In this document: positions 1 through 6,669 of the stretch, piece by piece | Layout of the letters: every line of letters begins with the position of its first letter | Position numbering within the stretch: the stretch's first letter is position 1 | From: an uncultured Collinsella sp. | GTDB lineage: Bacteria; Actinomycetota; Coriobacteriia; Coriobacteriales; Coriobacteriaceae | Assembly: GCA_902494815.1 (NCBI GenBank) | Contig: CABUVB010000095.1 | Location: 1-7,094 of the forward strand | DNA length: 7,094 nucleotides | Reading direction: 5' to 3' | The notes under the pieces: model-generated | What the model saw: only the letters and a program-made list of their open reading frames with translations | Told to the model about the DNA's origin: nothing | Databases searched by the model: none | Made by a program: the position numbers and the translations under genes

Positions 1-252
1 GCCGCACGTCACGCCCGCGCTGAGCTTCGCGAGCAGATCAAGAAGGGCGAGAAGTCCCTCGAGTCCGTGCTCAACTCCGATGACCCCATCGCTTCCCGCA
101 TGAAGGTTTCCACCCTCATCGAGTCTCTCCCCGGTTATGGCAAGGCCAAGGCCGCCAAGATCATGGAGGAGCTCGGCATCTCCGCTACCCGTCGCGTCCA
201 GGGCCTCGGCGTCCGTCAGCGCGAGCAGCTCCTCGAGCAGCTGACCAAATAA
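1..252 (+). CDS. mihF: Integration host factor, actinobacterial type (mIHF), 5'-truncated
   Basis: The reading frame is open from base 1 to the TAA at 250-252, giving 83 residues. The start lies outside the window; the family is about 105 residues in its short form, so roughly 20 N-terminal residues are missing. The visible part has a basic, charged helix (AARHARAELREQIKKGEK), then a helix-two-turn-helix region containing SLPGYGKAKAAKIMEELGIS, and ends with TRRVQGLGVRQREQLLEQL, a tail I recognise from mycobacterial mIHF. The family binds DNA without strong sequence specificity, bends it, acts as a nucleoid protein and supports phage integration; it is unrelated in fold to the E. coli IhfA/IhfB heterodimer. 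Its stop codon directly abuts the gmk start, so the two are surely co-transcribed. Codon use is strongly biased (AAG, CTC, ATC, GTC), as expected for an abundant protein. The in-frame GTG at 67 is internal to the conserved domain and is not the real start. Confidence 0.93.
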   Translation, partial: AARHARAELREQIKKGEKSLESVLNSDDPIASRMKVSTLIESLPGYGKAKAAKIMEELGISATRRVQGLGVRQREQLLEQLTK

Positions 253-822
253 GTGAGCGCTCAGGATTCCAAGCTCTTTGTGATTTCTGGACCGTCAGGC
301 GCAGGCAAGGGTACGCTCGTCACTCGTGTGCGCGAGCGCCGCTCGAACCTGGGCCTGACGGTTTCGGCTACCACGCGAGCACCACGCAAAGGTGAGGTCG
401 ACGGCGTCAACTACTTTTTTCTGACGCGCGAGGAGTTCGACCGCCGCGTGGCAAACGGTGAGTTTGTTGAGTGGGCCGAGGTCCACGGTAACTGCTACGG
501 CACATTGGTGAGCGAGGTTCAGTCCAAGCTCGCCTCTGGTTCGTCTCTCATCTTGGAGATCGATGTCCAGGGTGCCCTGCAGGTCAAGGAGCGTTTCCCC
601 GAGGCCGTGCTGATCTTTATCAAGCCACCTTCGCTCGAGGTGCTTCGCGAGCGTCTAGTCGGTCGCGGTACCGAGACGCCCGAGACGATTGAGCTGCGTA
701 TGGCAAACGCCGCCGATGAGCTTGCCCTTGCCGACCGCTACGACGAAGTCGTGGTAAATGACGATCTCGACCGCGCGACCGATGAGCTCGTTCGCGTTCT
801 CGATATGCATGAAAGGATCTGA
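253..822 (+). CDS. gmk: Guanylate kinase
   Basis: The 189-residue product catalyses ATP + GMP to ADP + GDP in the cytosol, an essential step in GTP and dGTP supply. The P-loop is at residues 13-21 (GPSGAGKGT). The GMP-binding segment SATTRAPRKGEVDGVNYFF spans about 38-56, with the typical TTR, RxGE and GVxYFF elements. Residues 71-84 (FVEWAEVHGNCYGT) match the conserved E-x-A-x-x-H-G-N-x-Y-G-T motif, EIDVQGALQVK (102-112) carries the conserved D-V-Q-G, and the lid has RLVGRGTET (134-142). The length is normal for bacterial Gmk. The GTG at 253 directly follows the TAA of mihF with no spacer, and I see no good Shine-Dalgarno sequence before it, so translation probably depends on ribosomes finishing mihF. 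This start leaves the usual short leader before the first beta strand (LFVISGPSG). No key residue looks missing. Confidence 0.97.
   Translation: MSAQDSKLFVISGPSGAGKGTLVTRVRERRSNLGLTVSATTRAPRKGEVDGVNYFFLTREEFDRRVANGEFVEWAEVHGNCYGTLVSEVQSKLASGSSLILEIDVQGALQVKERFPEAVLIFIKPPSLEVLRERLVGRGTETPETIELRMANAADELALADRYDEVVVNDDLDRATDELVRVLDMHERI
812..817 (+). promoter_or_regulatory. Ribosome binding site of rpoZ
   Basis: AAAGGA lies inside the last codons of gmk, 10 bases before the GTG at 828. It supports 828 as the rpoZ start and gives rpoZ an entry site of its own, unlike gmk and thiI, which abut the preceding stop codons. Confidence 0.6.
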
Positions 823-827
823 GGTCC

Positions 828-1109
828 GTGTCCGTTGTAAAGCCTTGCATTGACGATCTTCTGGAGAAGACCGATCACAACCGCTTCCTGCTCGCCTCGC
901 TTGCCTCCAAGCGCGCCTGCGACATTAACAGCATGCTGCGTGGCCAGCACAACCGCGTGCTCGCTGTCCAGGATGTCGACGACATCACCATTGCGCTTTC
1001 CGGCGCCGATACCATCTCGATGGCTATGGACGAGATCGTCGACGGCGACATCTCCTACGACGAGGCCCGTTACGAGAAGGCGCTCGGCCACAAGGTTGCT
1101 GAAGCCTAA
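828..1109 (+). CDS. rpoZ: DNA-directed RNA polymerase subunit omega
   Basis: The 93-residue product is the small omega subunit, which wraps the C-terminal part of beta' and helps assembly and stability of RNA polymerase. The N-terminal half shows the family signature: CIDDLLEKTDHNRFLLASLASKR (residues 7-29), with the conserved K-T-D-x-N-R-F-x-L and the A-x-K-R-A helix, followed by ACDINSML. The C-terminal half (about 40-93) is acidic and less conserved, with an ISYDEARYEKALGHK tail that resembles actinobacterial omegas. It starts at GTG five bases after the gmk stop. Position directly after gmk is a common bacterial arrangement (gmk-rpoZ) and supports the call. Its TAA abuts the thiI ATG. Length is at the short end for actinobacteria (about 90-110) and nothing seems truncated. 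Confidence 0.93.
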   Translation: MSVVKPCIDDLLEKTDHNRFLLASLASKRACDINSMLRGQHNRVLAVQDVDDITIALSGADTISMAMDEIVDGDISYDEARYEKALGHKVAEA

Positions 1110-2354
1110 ATGGCAGCTCGCGTCTGCCTGGTCCACTATCACGAGGTTGGACTGAAGGGCAAGAACCGCGCACATTTTGAGCATATCCTCATGGATAACA
1201 TTAAGGCGGCCTTGGCCGCCTTTTCCGTGAATGCCGTGTCTCGAATTTCCGGTTATATCCTCGTGACCTTTAACGAGCACCAGGCCGACGAGGCGGCGCG
1301 CGTCATCCGCACCGTCCCCGGCGTTGCCCGTGTGTCCCTGGCGTACCACACCAACCGCGACCCGCAGGAATACTGCGCCGCCGCCGTGAAGGCGCTGCGC
1401 GAGTTTGGTCCCTTTGAGTCGTTTAAGGTGCATGCCAAGCGCTCTAACACCGACTACGAGCTCACCTCGATTGATATCAATCGTCAGGTGGGCGAGGTAC
1501 TGTGCGAGGCGTTTCCCGATAAAAAGGTCCAGATGCACGACCCCGACGCGATGGTGCACGTGCTGGTGGTCCAGGGTAGCGTTTACGTGTACGCACGCTC
1601 CGAGCGCGGCGTGGGCGGTCTGCCGGTTGGTTCTGCCGGCAAGGTCGTGACGCTTCTGTCGTCGGGCATCGATTCTCCGGTGGCGACCTGGATGCTCGCG
1701 CGTCGCGGCGCGGTGTGCGTGCCGATACATTTCTCCGGCCGTCCGCAGACGCCCGATACGAGCGAGTATTTGGTGCAGGACATCATCCGTGCGCTTGAGC
1801 CGGGCGTTCAGATCGGTCGCCTGTACGTTGTCCCGTTTGGCGACTGCCAGCGCGAGATCTCGGTTACCTGCCCCAGCAACCTGCGCGTGATCATGTACCG
1901 TCGCATTATGTATTCGGTTGCCGAGCGCATTGCGCATATCGAGGGCGCCAAGGCTATCGTGACCGGTGAATCACTCGGTCAGGTTGCTTCCCAGACGCTT
2001 GAGAACATCATGGCCGTCAACGAGGCCGTCAAGATCCCCGTGTTCCGTCCGCTCATTGGTTCTGATAAGCAGGAGATCATCGCGCGTGCCCAGGAGATCG
2101 GCACGTTTGATATCTCGACCGAGGCGGCTCCCGATTGCTGCACGCTGTTTATGCCGCGCCGTCCCGAGACGCACGCTAAACTCGATGCCGTGCATGAGGC
2201 GTGGGAGCTGTTCGATCACGAGGAGATGATTGAGCGTTTGCTCAAACAGACTGAGTACATCGACTTCGAGAGCAACACGTATAAGGCCCCTAAGACCTTA
2301 AAACGCAAGCATTCCGAGCTCGCTCCACGTGAGATTTACCAAGATCACGAATAA
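1110..2354 (+). CDS. thiI: tRNA uracil 4-sulfurtransferase ThiI (no rhodanese domain)
   Basis: The 414-residue protein makes 4-thiouridine at position 8 of tRNA: it adenylates U8 with ATP, then replaces the activated oxygen with sulfur from a cysteine desulfurase persulfide. In some bacteria it also supplies sulfur for the thiamine thiazole. In order: an N-terminal ferredoxin-like region with HEVGLKGKNR (11-20), a THUMP domain (about 60-167) ending in VYVYARSERGVGGLPVG, and a PP-loop ATP pyrophosphatase domain from about 175 with SSGIDSP at 184-190. The later motif GESLGQVASQT is at 286-296. The PDCCTLFMPRRPET segment (341-354) carries Cys343-Cys344, the second aligning with the catalytic Cys344 of the E. 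coli enzyme. E. coli ThiI (482 residues) has a C-terminal rhodanese domain with a second essential cysteine; here the protein ends about 70 residues earlier, as in Bacillus ThiI (about 400). The ATG follows the rpoZ TAA with no gap. It closes the operon. A role in thiazole synthesis is uncertain without that domain. Confidence 0.96.
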   Translation: MAARVCLVHYHEVGLKGKNRAHFEHILMDNIKAALAAFSVNAVSRISGYILVTFNEHQADEAARVIRTVPGVARVSLAYHTNRDPQEYCAAAVKALREFGPFESFKVHAKRSNTDYELTSIDINRQVGEVLCEAFPDKKVQMHDPDAMVHVLVVQGSVYVYARSERGVGGLPVGSAGKVVTLLSSGIDSPVATWMLARRGAVCVPIHFSGRPQTPDTSEYLVQDIIRALEPGVQIGRLYVVPFGDCQREISVTCPSNLRVIMYRRIMYSVAERIAHIEGAKAIVTGESLGQVASQTLENIMAVNEAVKIPVFRPLIGSDKQEIIARAQEIGTFDISTEAAPDCCTLFMPRRPETHAKLDAVHEAWELFDHEEMIERLLKQTEYIDFESNTYKAPKTLKRKHSELAPREIYQDHE

Positions 2355-2364
2355 TGTTGTGTAT

Positions 2365-2398
2365 AGACCGGCGGTGATTTTGCATCGTCGGTCTTTTT
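2365..2398 (+). terminator. Intrinsic terminator after thiI
   Basis: A 12-base-pair stem (AGACCGGCGGTG, 2365-2376, with CATCGTCGGTCT, 2383-2394) contains two G-U wobbles and a 6-base loop (ATTTTG). It runs straight into five T residues (2394-2398). It begins 10 bases after the thiI stop, so it ends the mihF-gmk-rpoZ-thiI operon and separates it from comEA. Confidence 0.92.
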
Positions 2399-2470
2399 CT
2401 ATCTGGGCATTAGGCGATAAACGGTTCATTTGTCGACGTGTGCCTGAATAAATGGACACTTTTCCGCAAG

Positions 2471-2503
2471 GTTTTGGTCAGCTTTTGGTTTGACCGCGAA
2501 AAC
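2471..2503. repeat. Imperfect inverted repeat upstream of comEA
   Basis: GTTTTGGTCA (2471-2480) pairs with TGACC (2491-2495) plus AAAAC (2499-2503); three bases (GCG) bulge on the right arm and the loop is 10 bases. It has no following T-run in the + direction, so it is not a terminator. It could be an operator for a dimeric regulator or an mRNA leader hairpin, lying 66 bases before the comEA start. It could also be chance; the core perfect match is only two blocks of five. Confidence 0.45.
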
Positions 2504-2554
2504 CGGTGTGGACGTGCGGAGGCTGCGGCGTTCGTTTCCTGACACGATGGTGTT

Positions 2555-2560
2555 GGGAGG
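2555..2560 (+). promoter_or_regulatory. Ribosome binding site of comEA
   Basis: GGGAGG sits eight bases before the ATG at 2569. This strong match decides the comEA start against the upstream in-frame GTG at 2506, which would add 21 residues rich in Cys and Trp that do not resemble the family. Confidence 0.8.
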
Positions 2561-2568
2561 TGTTTGCT

Positions 2569-3279
2569 ATGGCGCAGCGCGAGCAACACGAACGGGTTAA
2601 ACGGATGGACCGCTGGGCAGAAAAGCTGCTCGGCCATAAGGCGGTGGTCGTGGCGATTCTGGTTGTCATTGCCGTCGCGAGCGGCTTGGCGATGGCAAGT
2701 TTTAATAGCCGCTCCAGCGGCGTGTCGTTTGAGCGTAGTGATGAGGCGAGCGCCTCGGAAGTACGCGGGGCCGGGGATGCGTCACCTGACGATGCCGATG
2801 AATCGTCGATCAAGAGTTCTTCTGCTGCCGAGGTGTACGTCGATGTTGATGGCGCTGTTGCGAGGCCTGGCGTGTACCGGCTCAAAGACGGAGCGCGGGT
2901 ATCCGAGGCGATCGATGCCGCCGGAGGGCTTACGGCCGAGGCGGATGTGACAGGGCTCAATCGTGCGTCCAAGATCACAGATGGTCAAAAGATCCATGTG
3001 CCGACGGTAGGGGGGCAACAAGCGACTGCGGCGGTCGGCGGGGCTGAAAGCGGAGCCTCCACGACTCCTGGTGCGGGGTCTTCGTCGGGGCTCGTGAACA
3101 TCAATACGGCAAGTGCGACGGAGCTGCAGACGCTTTCGGGCATCGGGCCTTCTATGGCCCAATCGATTATCGACGAACGGACGCAAAACGGGGCCTTTGC
3201 CTCGGTCGATGACCTTATGCGTGTATCGGGGATCGGTGAGAAGAAGCTCGCCAAAATTAAAGATTGCATCTGCGTATGA
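2569..3279 (+). CDS. comEA: Competence protein ComEA, membrane-anchored DNA receptor
   Basis: The 236-residue product is a helix-hairpin-helix protein that binds double-stranded DNA outside the cytoplasmic membrane and delivers it to ComEC during DNA uptake. A basic N-terminus (1-24, RVKRMDRWAEKLLGHK) precedes one hydrophobic segment (about 25-44), giving an N-in, C-out anchor. A low-complexity Ser/Asp/Glu-rich linker follows (46-87). An SLBB domain spans about 88-145 (VYVDVDGAVARPGVYRL and later LNRASKITDGQKIHVP). A second Gly/Ala/Ser linker (146-173) leads to the DNA-binding (HhH)2 domain (174-236), beginning LVNINTASATELQTLSGIGP, with hairpins SGIGPSMAQ and SGIGEKKLA. This is the full Gram-positive architecture; Gram-negative ComEA proteins are usually much shorter. 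The ATG at 2569 follows a GGGAGG site. The stop overlaps the comEC start by ATGA. Unusual but minor: the protein ends in CICV, with two cysteines in the last four residues. Confidence 0.95.
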   Translation: MAQREQHERVKRMDRWAEKLLGHKAVVVAILVVIAVASGLAMASFNSRSSGVSFERSDEASASEVRGAGDASPDDADESSIKSSSAAEVYVDVDGAVARPGVYRLKDGARVSEAIDAAGGLTAEADVTGLNRASKITDGQKIHVPTVGGQQATAAVGGAESGASTTPGAGSSSGLVNINTASATELQTLSGIGPSMAQSIIDERTQNGAFASVDDLMRVSGIGEKKLAKIKDCICV

Positions 3280-5579
3280 GTGCGACCGAGCGCGAGCATG
3301 TGATGCCACCGCGTCCATTGATGCCGTGGTCGATGGCCCTTTGTGCCGGCTTGTGTGCGAGCTGTGGCTTGGTACTTAGCGTGACAGCCGATGTGCTGCT
3401 GGGAGAGCGGGCGGCGCCCGTCACATTGCTTATGGCCATTCCCGTTGCGGCTGCGGCTTGCATCGTATTGGCACGGTCCTGTATGCGTCTTGTGCGGTGG
3501 AAGCGATGGCTGTATGCCGCTGCCCTCGGCCTCATGGCGGGAGCGGTCGCGTCCTCGGGTTGGACAATGGGAGCGCTGCGTGCTTCGAGGGCGCTGAATA
3601 ATCGGGCTGCGAGCAGTCTCGAATTTTATGTACAGGGCGATCCGTCCATCAATGACGGTGTGTATTCCTACACCTGCGATGCGTATGCAGGCGAAAAGCG
3701 CTTGGGTCAGGTACGGCTGTCGTGTGATCGCGAGCTCGGCGTCGGTTCGCATGTACGTGGTATCGGTCGAATATCACGCTTTGAGAACGATGCGTATGGG
3801 CGCTCACGCGTGCTTCGGGGCGAGCTTCGAAAGGTTAAAGTCGTCCGGTTGGTATCGGTCGACGAGAGTTCTCCGGGGCCGTTGACTTGGCTTCGGAACG
3901 AGCTCCTTGCCGTTATCGCGCCCGAGACCGATCCAGCGCGCTCGCTCATTGCCGGCGTTGTCTGTGGACGCTCGGCCGAGTTGCGCGCCCAGCCGGCGGG
4001 CGATTGGTTTTCGGTAACGGGTACTGCACATCTCGTCGCCGTCTCGGGCAGCCATCTTGCCATCGTGGGGTTTGTGATTGAGAGCTTCCTGCAAAAGACG
4101 CGCCTCTCTCGTGGGCTGCAGCGGTGGTTGCTGGTGCTGGCCCTTGCTGCCTATGCCGTCTTTACGGGCGCCTCGCCCTCGGCCGTGCGCGCGTGCTGCA
4201 TGGTGGCGGCGTCGCTTATCGCCAACGGCGCCGGACGTCGTCGTCATGGCCTCTCGGCTCTGTTTGTCACCATGGCAATCTTTGTGTTGCTGCGTCCGAC
4301 GGTATTGTTCGAAATGGGTTTTCAGCTTTCGTGCGCCAGTGTTTTTGCCATCCTTTGCTTTTGCCCCTACGCCACCTACGCCTTGGGCGAGCTGGGTGTG
4401 CCATCGGGTGTCGCCAGCGTTTTGTCTGTCACGTTGTGCTCACAACTCGCGACACTTCCCGTAACCATTCCCGCATTTGGGACGTTTTCGCTCATTGCCC
4501 CGCTTGCAAATGCCGTGATCGGTCCGGTGATAAGCGTGCTGCTCGCATCGTCGGTTGTGCTGGCACCCTGCTCGCTTGTTCCGCTTTTGCGTCACGGAGC
4601 GCTCGTGGTACCCATGATTGTCGCTCGCTGCGCCCTGTTCTTTGAGCAGCTCTTTGCTGCCGTTCCGGGTGCATCCGTAAGCGTGCCGCCCGATACGCCC
4701 TTGGTATACGTGGTGCCGTTTGTGCTGGCGGTCCTCTTGGTCTGGTGGCCACGCCCCCGCACGCGGACCATGGCAGTGGGGCTGCTGTGTTTGATGCTTG
4801 CAGCGGGTGTTCCGTATGTCTATTGGGATCGATGCGCGCCGCCTTCGGTGACGGTCCTCGATGTTGGCCAGGCCGATGCGATTCTGGTTCGTCAGGGTAG
4901 CGCCGTGGCGCTCGTCGACTGTGGGCTCGATGAGCGCGTGGTGTCGGCGTTGGTTCGCAATAACGTCCACCATATCGACGTCGTCTTCGTGACGCATTGG
5001 GATGAAGACCATTGGGGCGGCCTTCCCGACGTGCTCGATCAGTTTTCGGTTGGTACCATTGCGGTTGCAGCCGATGCGCTGGACGGTGCGCCTGCTGAGG
5101 TCCTGAATCGCCCCGGCGTAATGTATCGGCAGGTGGCTCGCGGAGACACGGTCGATATCGGCGCATTTCGGGCTCGTGTGATGTGGCCGTTTGACACGGT
5201 AGATGGCGAGGGCAATGAGGACTCGCTTGTCTTGCTGCTCTCCTATGCTCGGGAAGGCGAGGGCCTGCGTATGCTCCTCACTGGTGATGCCGAACTCGAT
5301 CAGGAGCGTGAGTTTGTACAGGAGGTGGGGGATATCGATGTGCTCAAGCTGGGGCATCACGGCTCAAAAGTTTCCGTCGACACAGATCTGCTGGGCACGC
5401 TTAACCCCGAGCTCTCTATCGCGAGCGCGGGCGAGGGCAACCGCTACGGCCATCCATCCGATGCCTGTATTGATGCCGTTCGCGATGCGGGCGGCGCGTT
5501 CGCATGCACCATCGAACAAGGAGACATCACCGTCTTGCCGACCGTATCCGGTTTTACCATGCGATGCCAACGACCGTGA
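3276..5579 (+). CDS. comEC: ComEC/Rec2 DNA-uptake channel with metallo-beta-lactamase domain
   Basis: The 767-residue polytopic membrane protein forms the channel for single-stranded DNA entry; its C-terminal domain is thought to degrade the non-transported strand. Transmembrane segments near 20-40, 47-67 and 78-98 come first. A periplasm-side OB-fold-like region (DUF4131, about 105-195) holds Cys134 and Cys150, reminiscent of the disulfide pair in Bacillus ComEC. The Competence domain (about 205-500) has TAHLVAVSGSHLAIVG (250-265) and TGASPSAVRA (297-306), followed by many helices. The metallo-beta-lactamase domain (about 525-767) has DVGQADA (529-535), THWDEDHWGG (573-582), TGDAE (669-673), GHHGS (693-697) and NRYGHPS (722-728), so the metal-binding set looks complete. 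I chose ATG 3276 because it overlaps the comEA stop as ATGA; ATG 3264 would add four residues and GTG 3300 or ATG 3303 would remove eight or nine. No clear Shine-Dalgarno precedes any of them, suggesting translational coupling to comEA. Confidence 0.95.
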   Translation: MSATEREHVMPPRPLMPWSMALCAGLCASCGLVLSVTADVLLGERAAPVTLLMAIPVAAAACIVLARSCMRLVRWKRWLYAAALGLMAGAVASSGWTMGALRASRALNNRAASSLEFYVQGDPSINDGVYSYTCDAYAGEKRLGQVRLSCDRELGVGSHVRGIGRISRFENDAYGRSRVLRGELRKVKVVRLVSVDESSPGPLTWLRNELLAVIAPETDPARSLIAGVVCGRSAELRAQPAGDWFSVTGTAHLVAVSGSHLAIVGFVIESFLQKTRLSRGLQRWLLVLALAAYAVFTGASPSAVRACCMVAASLIANGAGRRRHGLSALFVTMAIFVLLRPTVLFEMGFQLSCASVFAILCFCPYATYALGELGVPSGVASVLSVTLCSQLATLPVTIPAFGTFSLIAPLANAVIGPVISVLLASSVVLAPCSLVPLLRHGALVVPMIVARCALFFEQLFAAVPGASVSVPPDTPLVYVVPFVLAVLLVWWPRPRTRTMAVGLLCLMLAAGVPYVYWDRCAPPSVTVLDVGQADAILVRQGSAVALVDCGLDERVVSALVRNNVHHIDVVFVTHWDEDHWGGLPDVLDQFSVGTIAVAADALDGAPAEVLNRPGVMYRQVARGDTVDIGAFRARVMWPFDTVDGEGNEDSLVLLLSYAREGEGLRMLLTGDAELDQEREFVQEVGDIDVLKLGHHGSKVSVDTDLLGTLNPELSIASAGEGNRYGHPSDACIDAVRDAGGAFACTIEQGDITVLPTVSGFTMRCQRP

Positions 5580-5587
5580 TGCTGCCG

Positions 5588-5617
5588 TTAGCGCGGGACC
5601 AACCCGTGGGCTAGAAT
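5588..5617 (+). promoter_or_regulatory. Candidate promoter of holA
   Basis: TAGAAT (5612-5617) is a good -10 (5 of 6 bases). TTAGCG (5588-5593), 18 bases upstream, is a poor -35 (3 of 6). Transcription would begin near 5624, leaving a leader of about 34 bases before the ATG at 5658. The upstream in-frame ATG at 5616 overlaps this -10 and would not be in such a transcript. holA may also be read through from comEC, since I see no terminator between them. Confidence 0.42.
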
Positions 5618-5643
5618 GGCACGGTACGAACACGAGAGCCTGC

Positions 5644-5651
5644 GGGAGGGG
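5644..5651 (+). promoter_or_regulatory. Ribosome binding site of holA
   Basis: GGGAGGGG lies six bases before the ATG at 5658 and selects this start over the in-frame ATG at 5616. Confidence 0.78.
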
Positions 5652-5657
5652 AGCGCG

Positions 5658-6620
5658 ATGTCCGAAACCGGTCTGTTGCCGGCATATCTGATCGTCGGTA
5701 CCGATGGAGTCAAACGCGACCACGCCGTCTCGCGTATGAAGGCGCGTCTGGAAAAGACGGGCATGGTCGAGTTCAACCTCGACGAGCGCGATATGACCAA
5801 AGACCCCGATATCGAGTCGATTATTGGATCGCTCAACACCTTTCCCATGGGCAGCGAGTTTCGCCTGGTAATCCTTGACGGCTGCTCAAAACTCGCCAAA
5901 GCGATCTCTGAGCCGCTTGTCGAGTATCTGGCGAGTCCCAGTCCCACGACGGTTTGCCTCATAATCGCCGATTCGCTTGCCAAGAACACGCGCCTGTACA
6001 AGGCGATCGCCAAGATTGACAAGAAGGCCGTGATCGATTGTTCGGGCACCAAGCGCTGGGAGCTCCCGCGCCGCGTGCAGCAGATGGCGACGCAGCACGG
6101 AAAGTCCATCTCGACGGCGGCCGCCGAGGAGCTCGTTTCGCGCTCGGGTGAGAACACCCGCATGCTCGATAACGACTTGGCCAAGCTCGCCCAGACGGTC
6201 GAGGGGCCGCAAATTGAGCTTGCCGATGTGGAGCGCTGGATCGTGCGCACGGCCGAAGTCCAGCCCTGGGACTTTCTCAATGCGGTCTCGGCCCGTGACA
6301 TGCGACGCTCTCTCGAGCTCTTCAATCTACTGCCCGCCAAGAGCTACGTGTGGACTTACACATTGCTGTGCGGGCGTATTCGCGAGCTTATCGTTGCCAA
6401 GGCGCTCGATGCGCGTGGGCAGGGTCGTGAGCTTGCCGCGACGCTCAAGCTTCAGGCCTGGCAGGTCAAAAATCACCTTACCTGGGCACGCCGCTTTTCG
6501 ATGGCGGAGCTTGTCGCTGCGCTCGAGGGTGCCGTCGATGTGGAGCTCGCACTGAAGGGTTCGGCTGATTCGGAGACCGCGCTTTTGCTCTGGATTACGA
6601 ACATCTTGAGAAAATCGTGA
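5658..6620 (+). CDS. holA: DNA polymerase III subunit delta
   Basis: The 320-residue product is the delta subunit of the clamp loader, the wrench that opens the beta sliding clamp so that it can be placed on primed DNA. It begins LLPAYLIVGTDGVKRDHAV (6-24), the family's first strand and helix, where the Walker A loop is degenerate (delta does not hydrolyse ATP). Domain I runs to about 135 (FRLVILDGCSKLAK at 68-81; VCLIIADSLAKNTRLYKAI at 99-117 is typical), domain II to about 200 (ISTAAAEELVSRSGENTRMLDNDLAKLAQ, then VERWIVRTAEVQPWDFLNAV), and the C-terminal collar helices fill 206-320 (LLCGRIRELIVAKAL; LKLQAWQVKNHLTWARRF). Length is normal. Overall conservation in this family is low, so the call rests on these motifs plus position between comEC and rpsT, a common neighbourhood for holA. 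A strong GGGAGGGG site supports the ATG at 5658. No terminator is visible after its stop. Confidence 0.93.
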   Translation: MSETGLLPAYLIVGTDGVKRDHAVSRMKARLEKTGMVEFNLDERDMTKDPDIESIIGSLNTFPMGSEFRLVILDGCSKLAKAISEPLVEYLASPSPTTVCLIIADSLAKNTRLYKAIAKIDKKAVIDCSGTKRWELPRRVQQMATQHGKSISTAAAEELVSRSGENTRMLDNDLAKLAQTVEGPQIELADVERWIVRTAEVQPWDFLNAVSARDMRRSLELFNLLPAKSYVWTYTLLCGRIRELIVAKALDARGQGRELAATLKLQAWQVKNHLTWARRFSMAELVAALEGAVDVELALKGSADSETALLLWITNILRKS

Positions 6621-6669
6621 TGATACCTGCCTATTTGACAAATTCGTTCTATCCCTTTGAGGGGGAGCG

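Larger units (their letters stand above)
2399..2568. other. Non-coding region between thiI terminator and comEA
   Basis: About 170 bases without a convincing gene. It must contain or lie downstream of the comEA promoter, because the thiI terminator precedes it. I see no confident -35/-10 pair: TTGACC at 2490-2495 resembles a -35 but has no -10 at normal spacing, and the AT-rich stretch TGAATAAAT at 2445-2453 is only a weak -10 candidate. An imperfect inverted repeat at 2471-2503 is listed separately. The region is more T-rich than the flanking genes. Confidence 0.6.

Noticed and set aside
738..1937. Long antisense open frame (399 codons) across gmk, rpoZ and thiI
   Set aside because: It lies opposite three unmistakable genes, has no recognisable domain and is rich in His, Arg and Val as expected from the reverse of high-GC codons. 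It is a shadow of codon bias.
2506..2568. GTG start for comEA at 2506
   Set aside because: It would add a Cys/Trp-rich stretch unlike ComEA, overlaps the strong GGGAGG site, and lacks a good site of its own.
2985..3752. Antisense open frame (255 codons) opposite comEA and comEC
   Set aside because: No motif or plausible ribosome site, and it crosses the boundary of two well-supported genes.
4440..5360. Antisense open frame (306 codons) opposite comEC
   Set aside because: Arg/His-rich, no family features, fully inside a gene with intact motifs; a compositional shadow.
5591..5604. CGGG-ACCAA-CCCG hairpin between comEC and holA
   Set aside because: Only four base pairs and no T-run; too short to call a terminator or operator.
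5616..5657. ATG start for holA at 5616
   Set aside because: It overlaps the candidate -10, has no Shine-Dalgarno, and the extra 14 residues precede the usual family start; ATG 5658 has GGGAGGGG.
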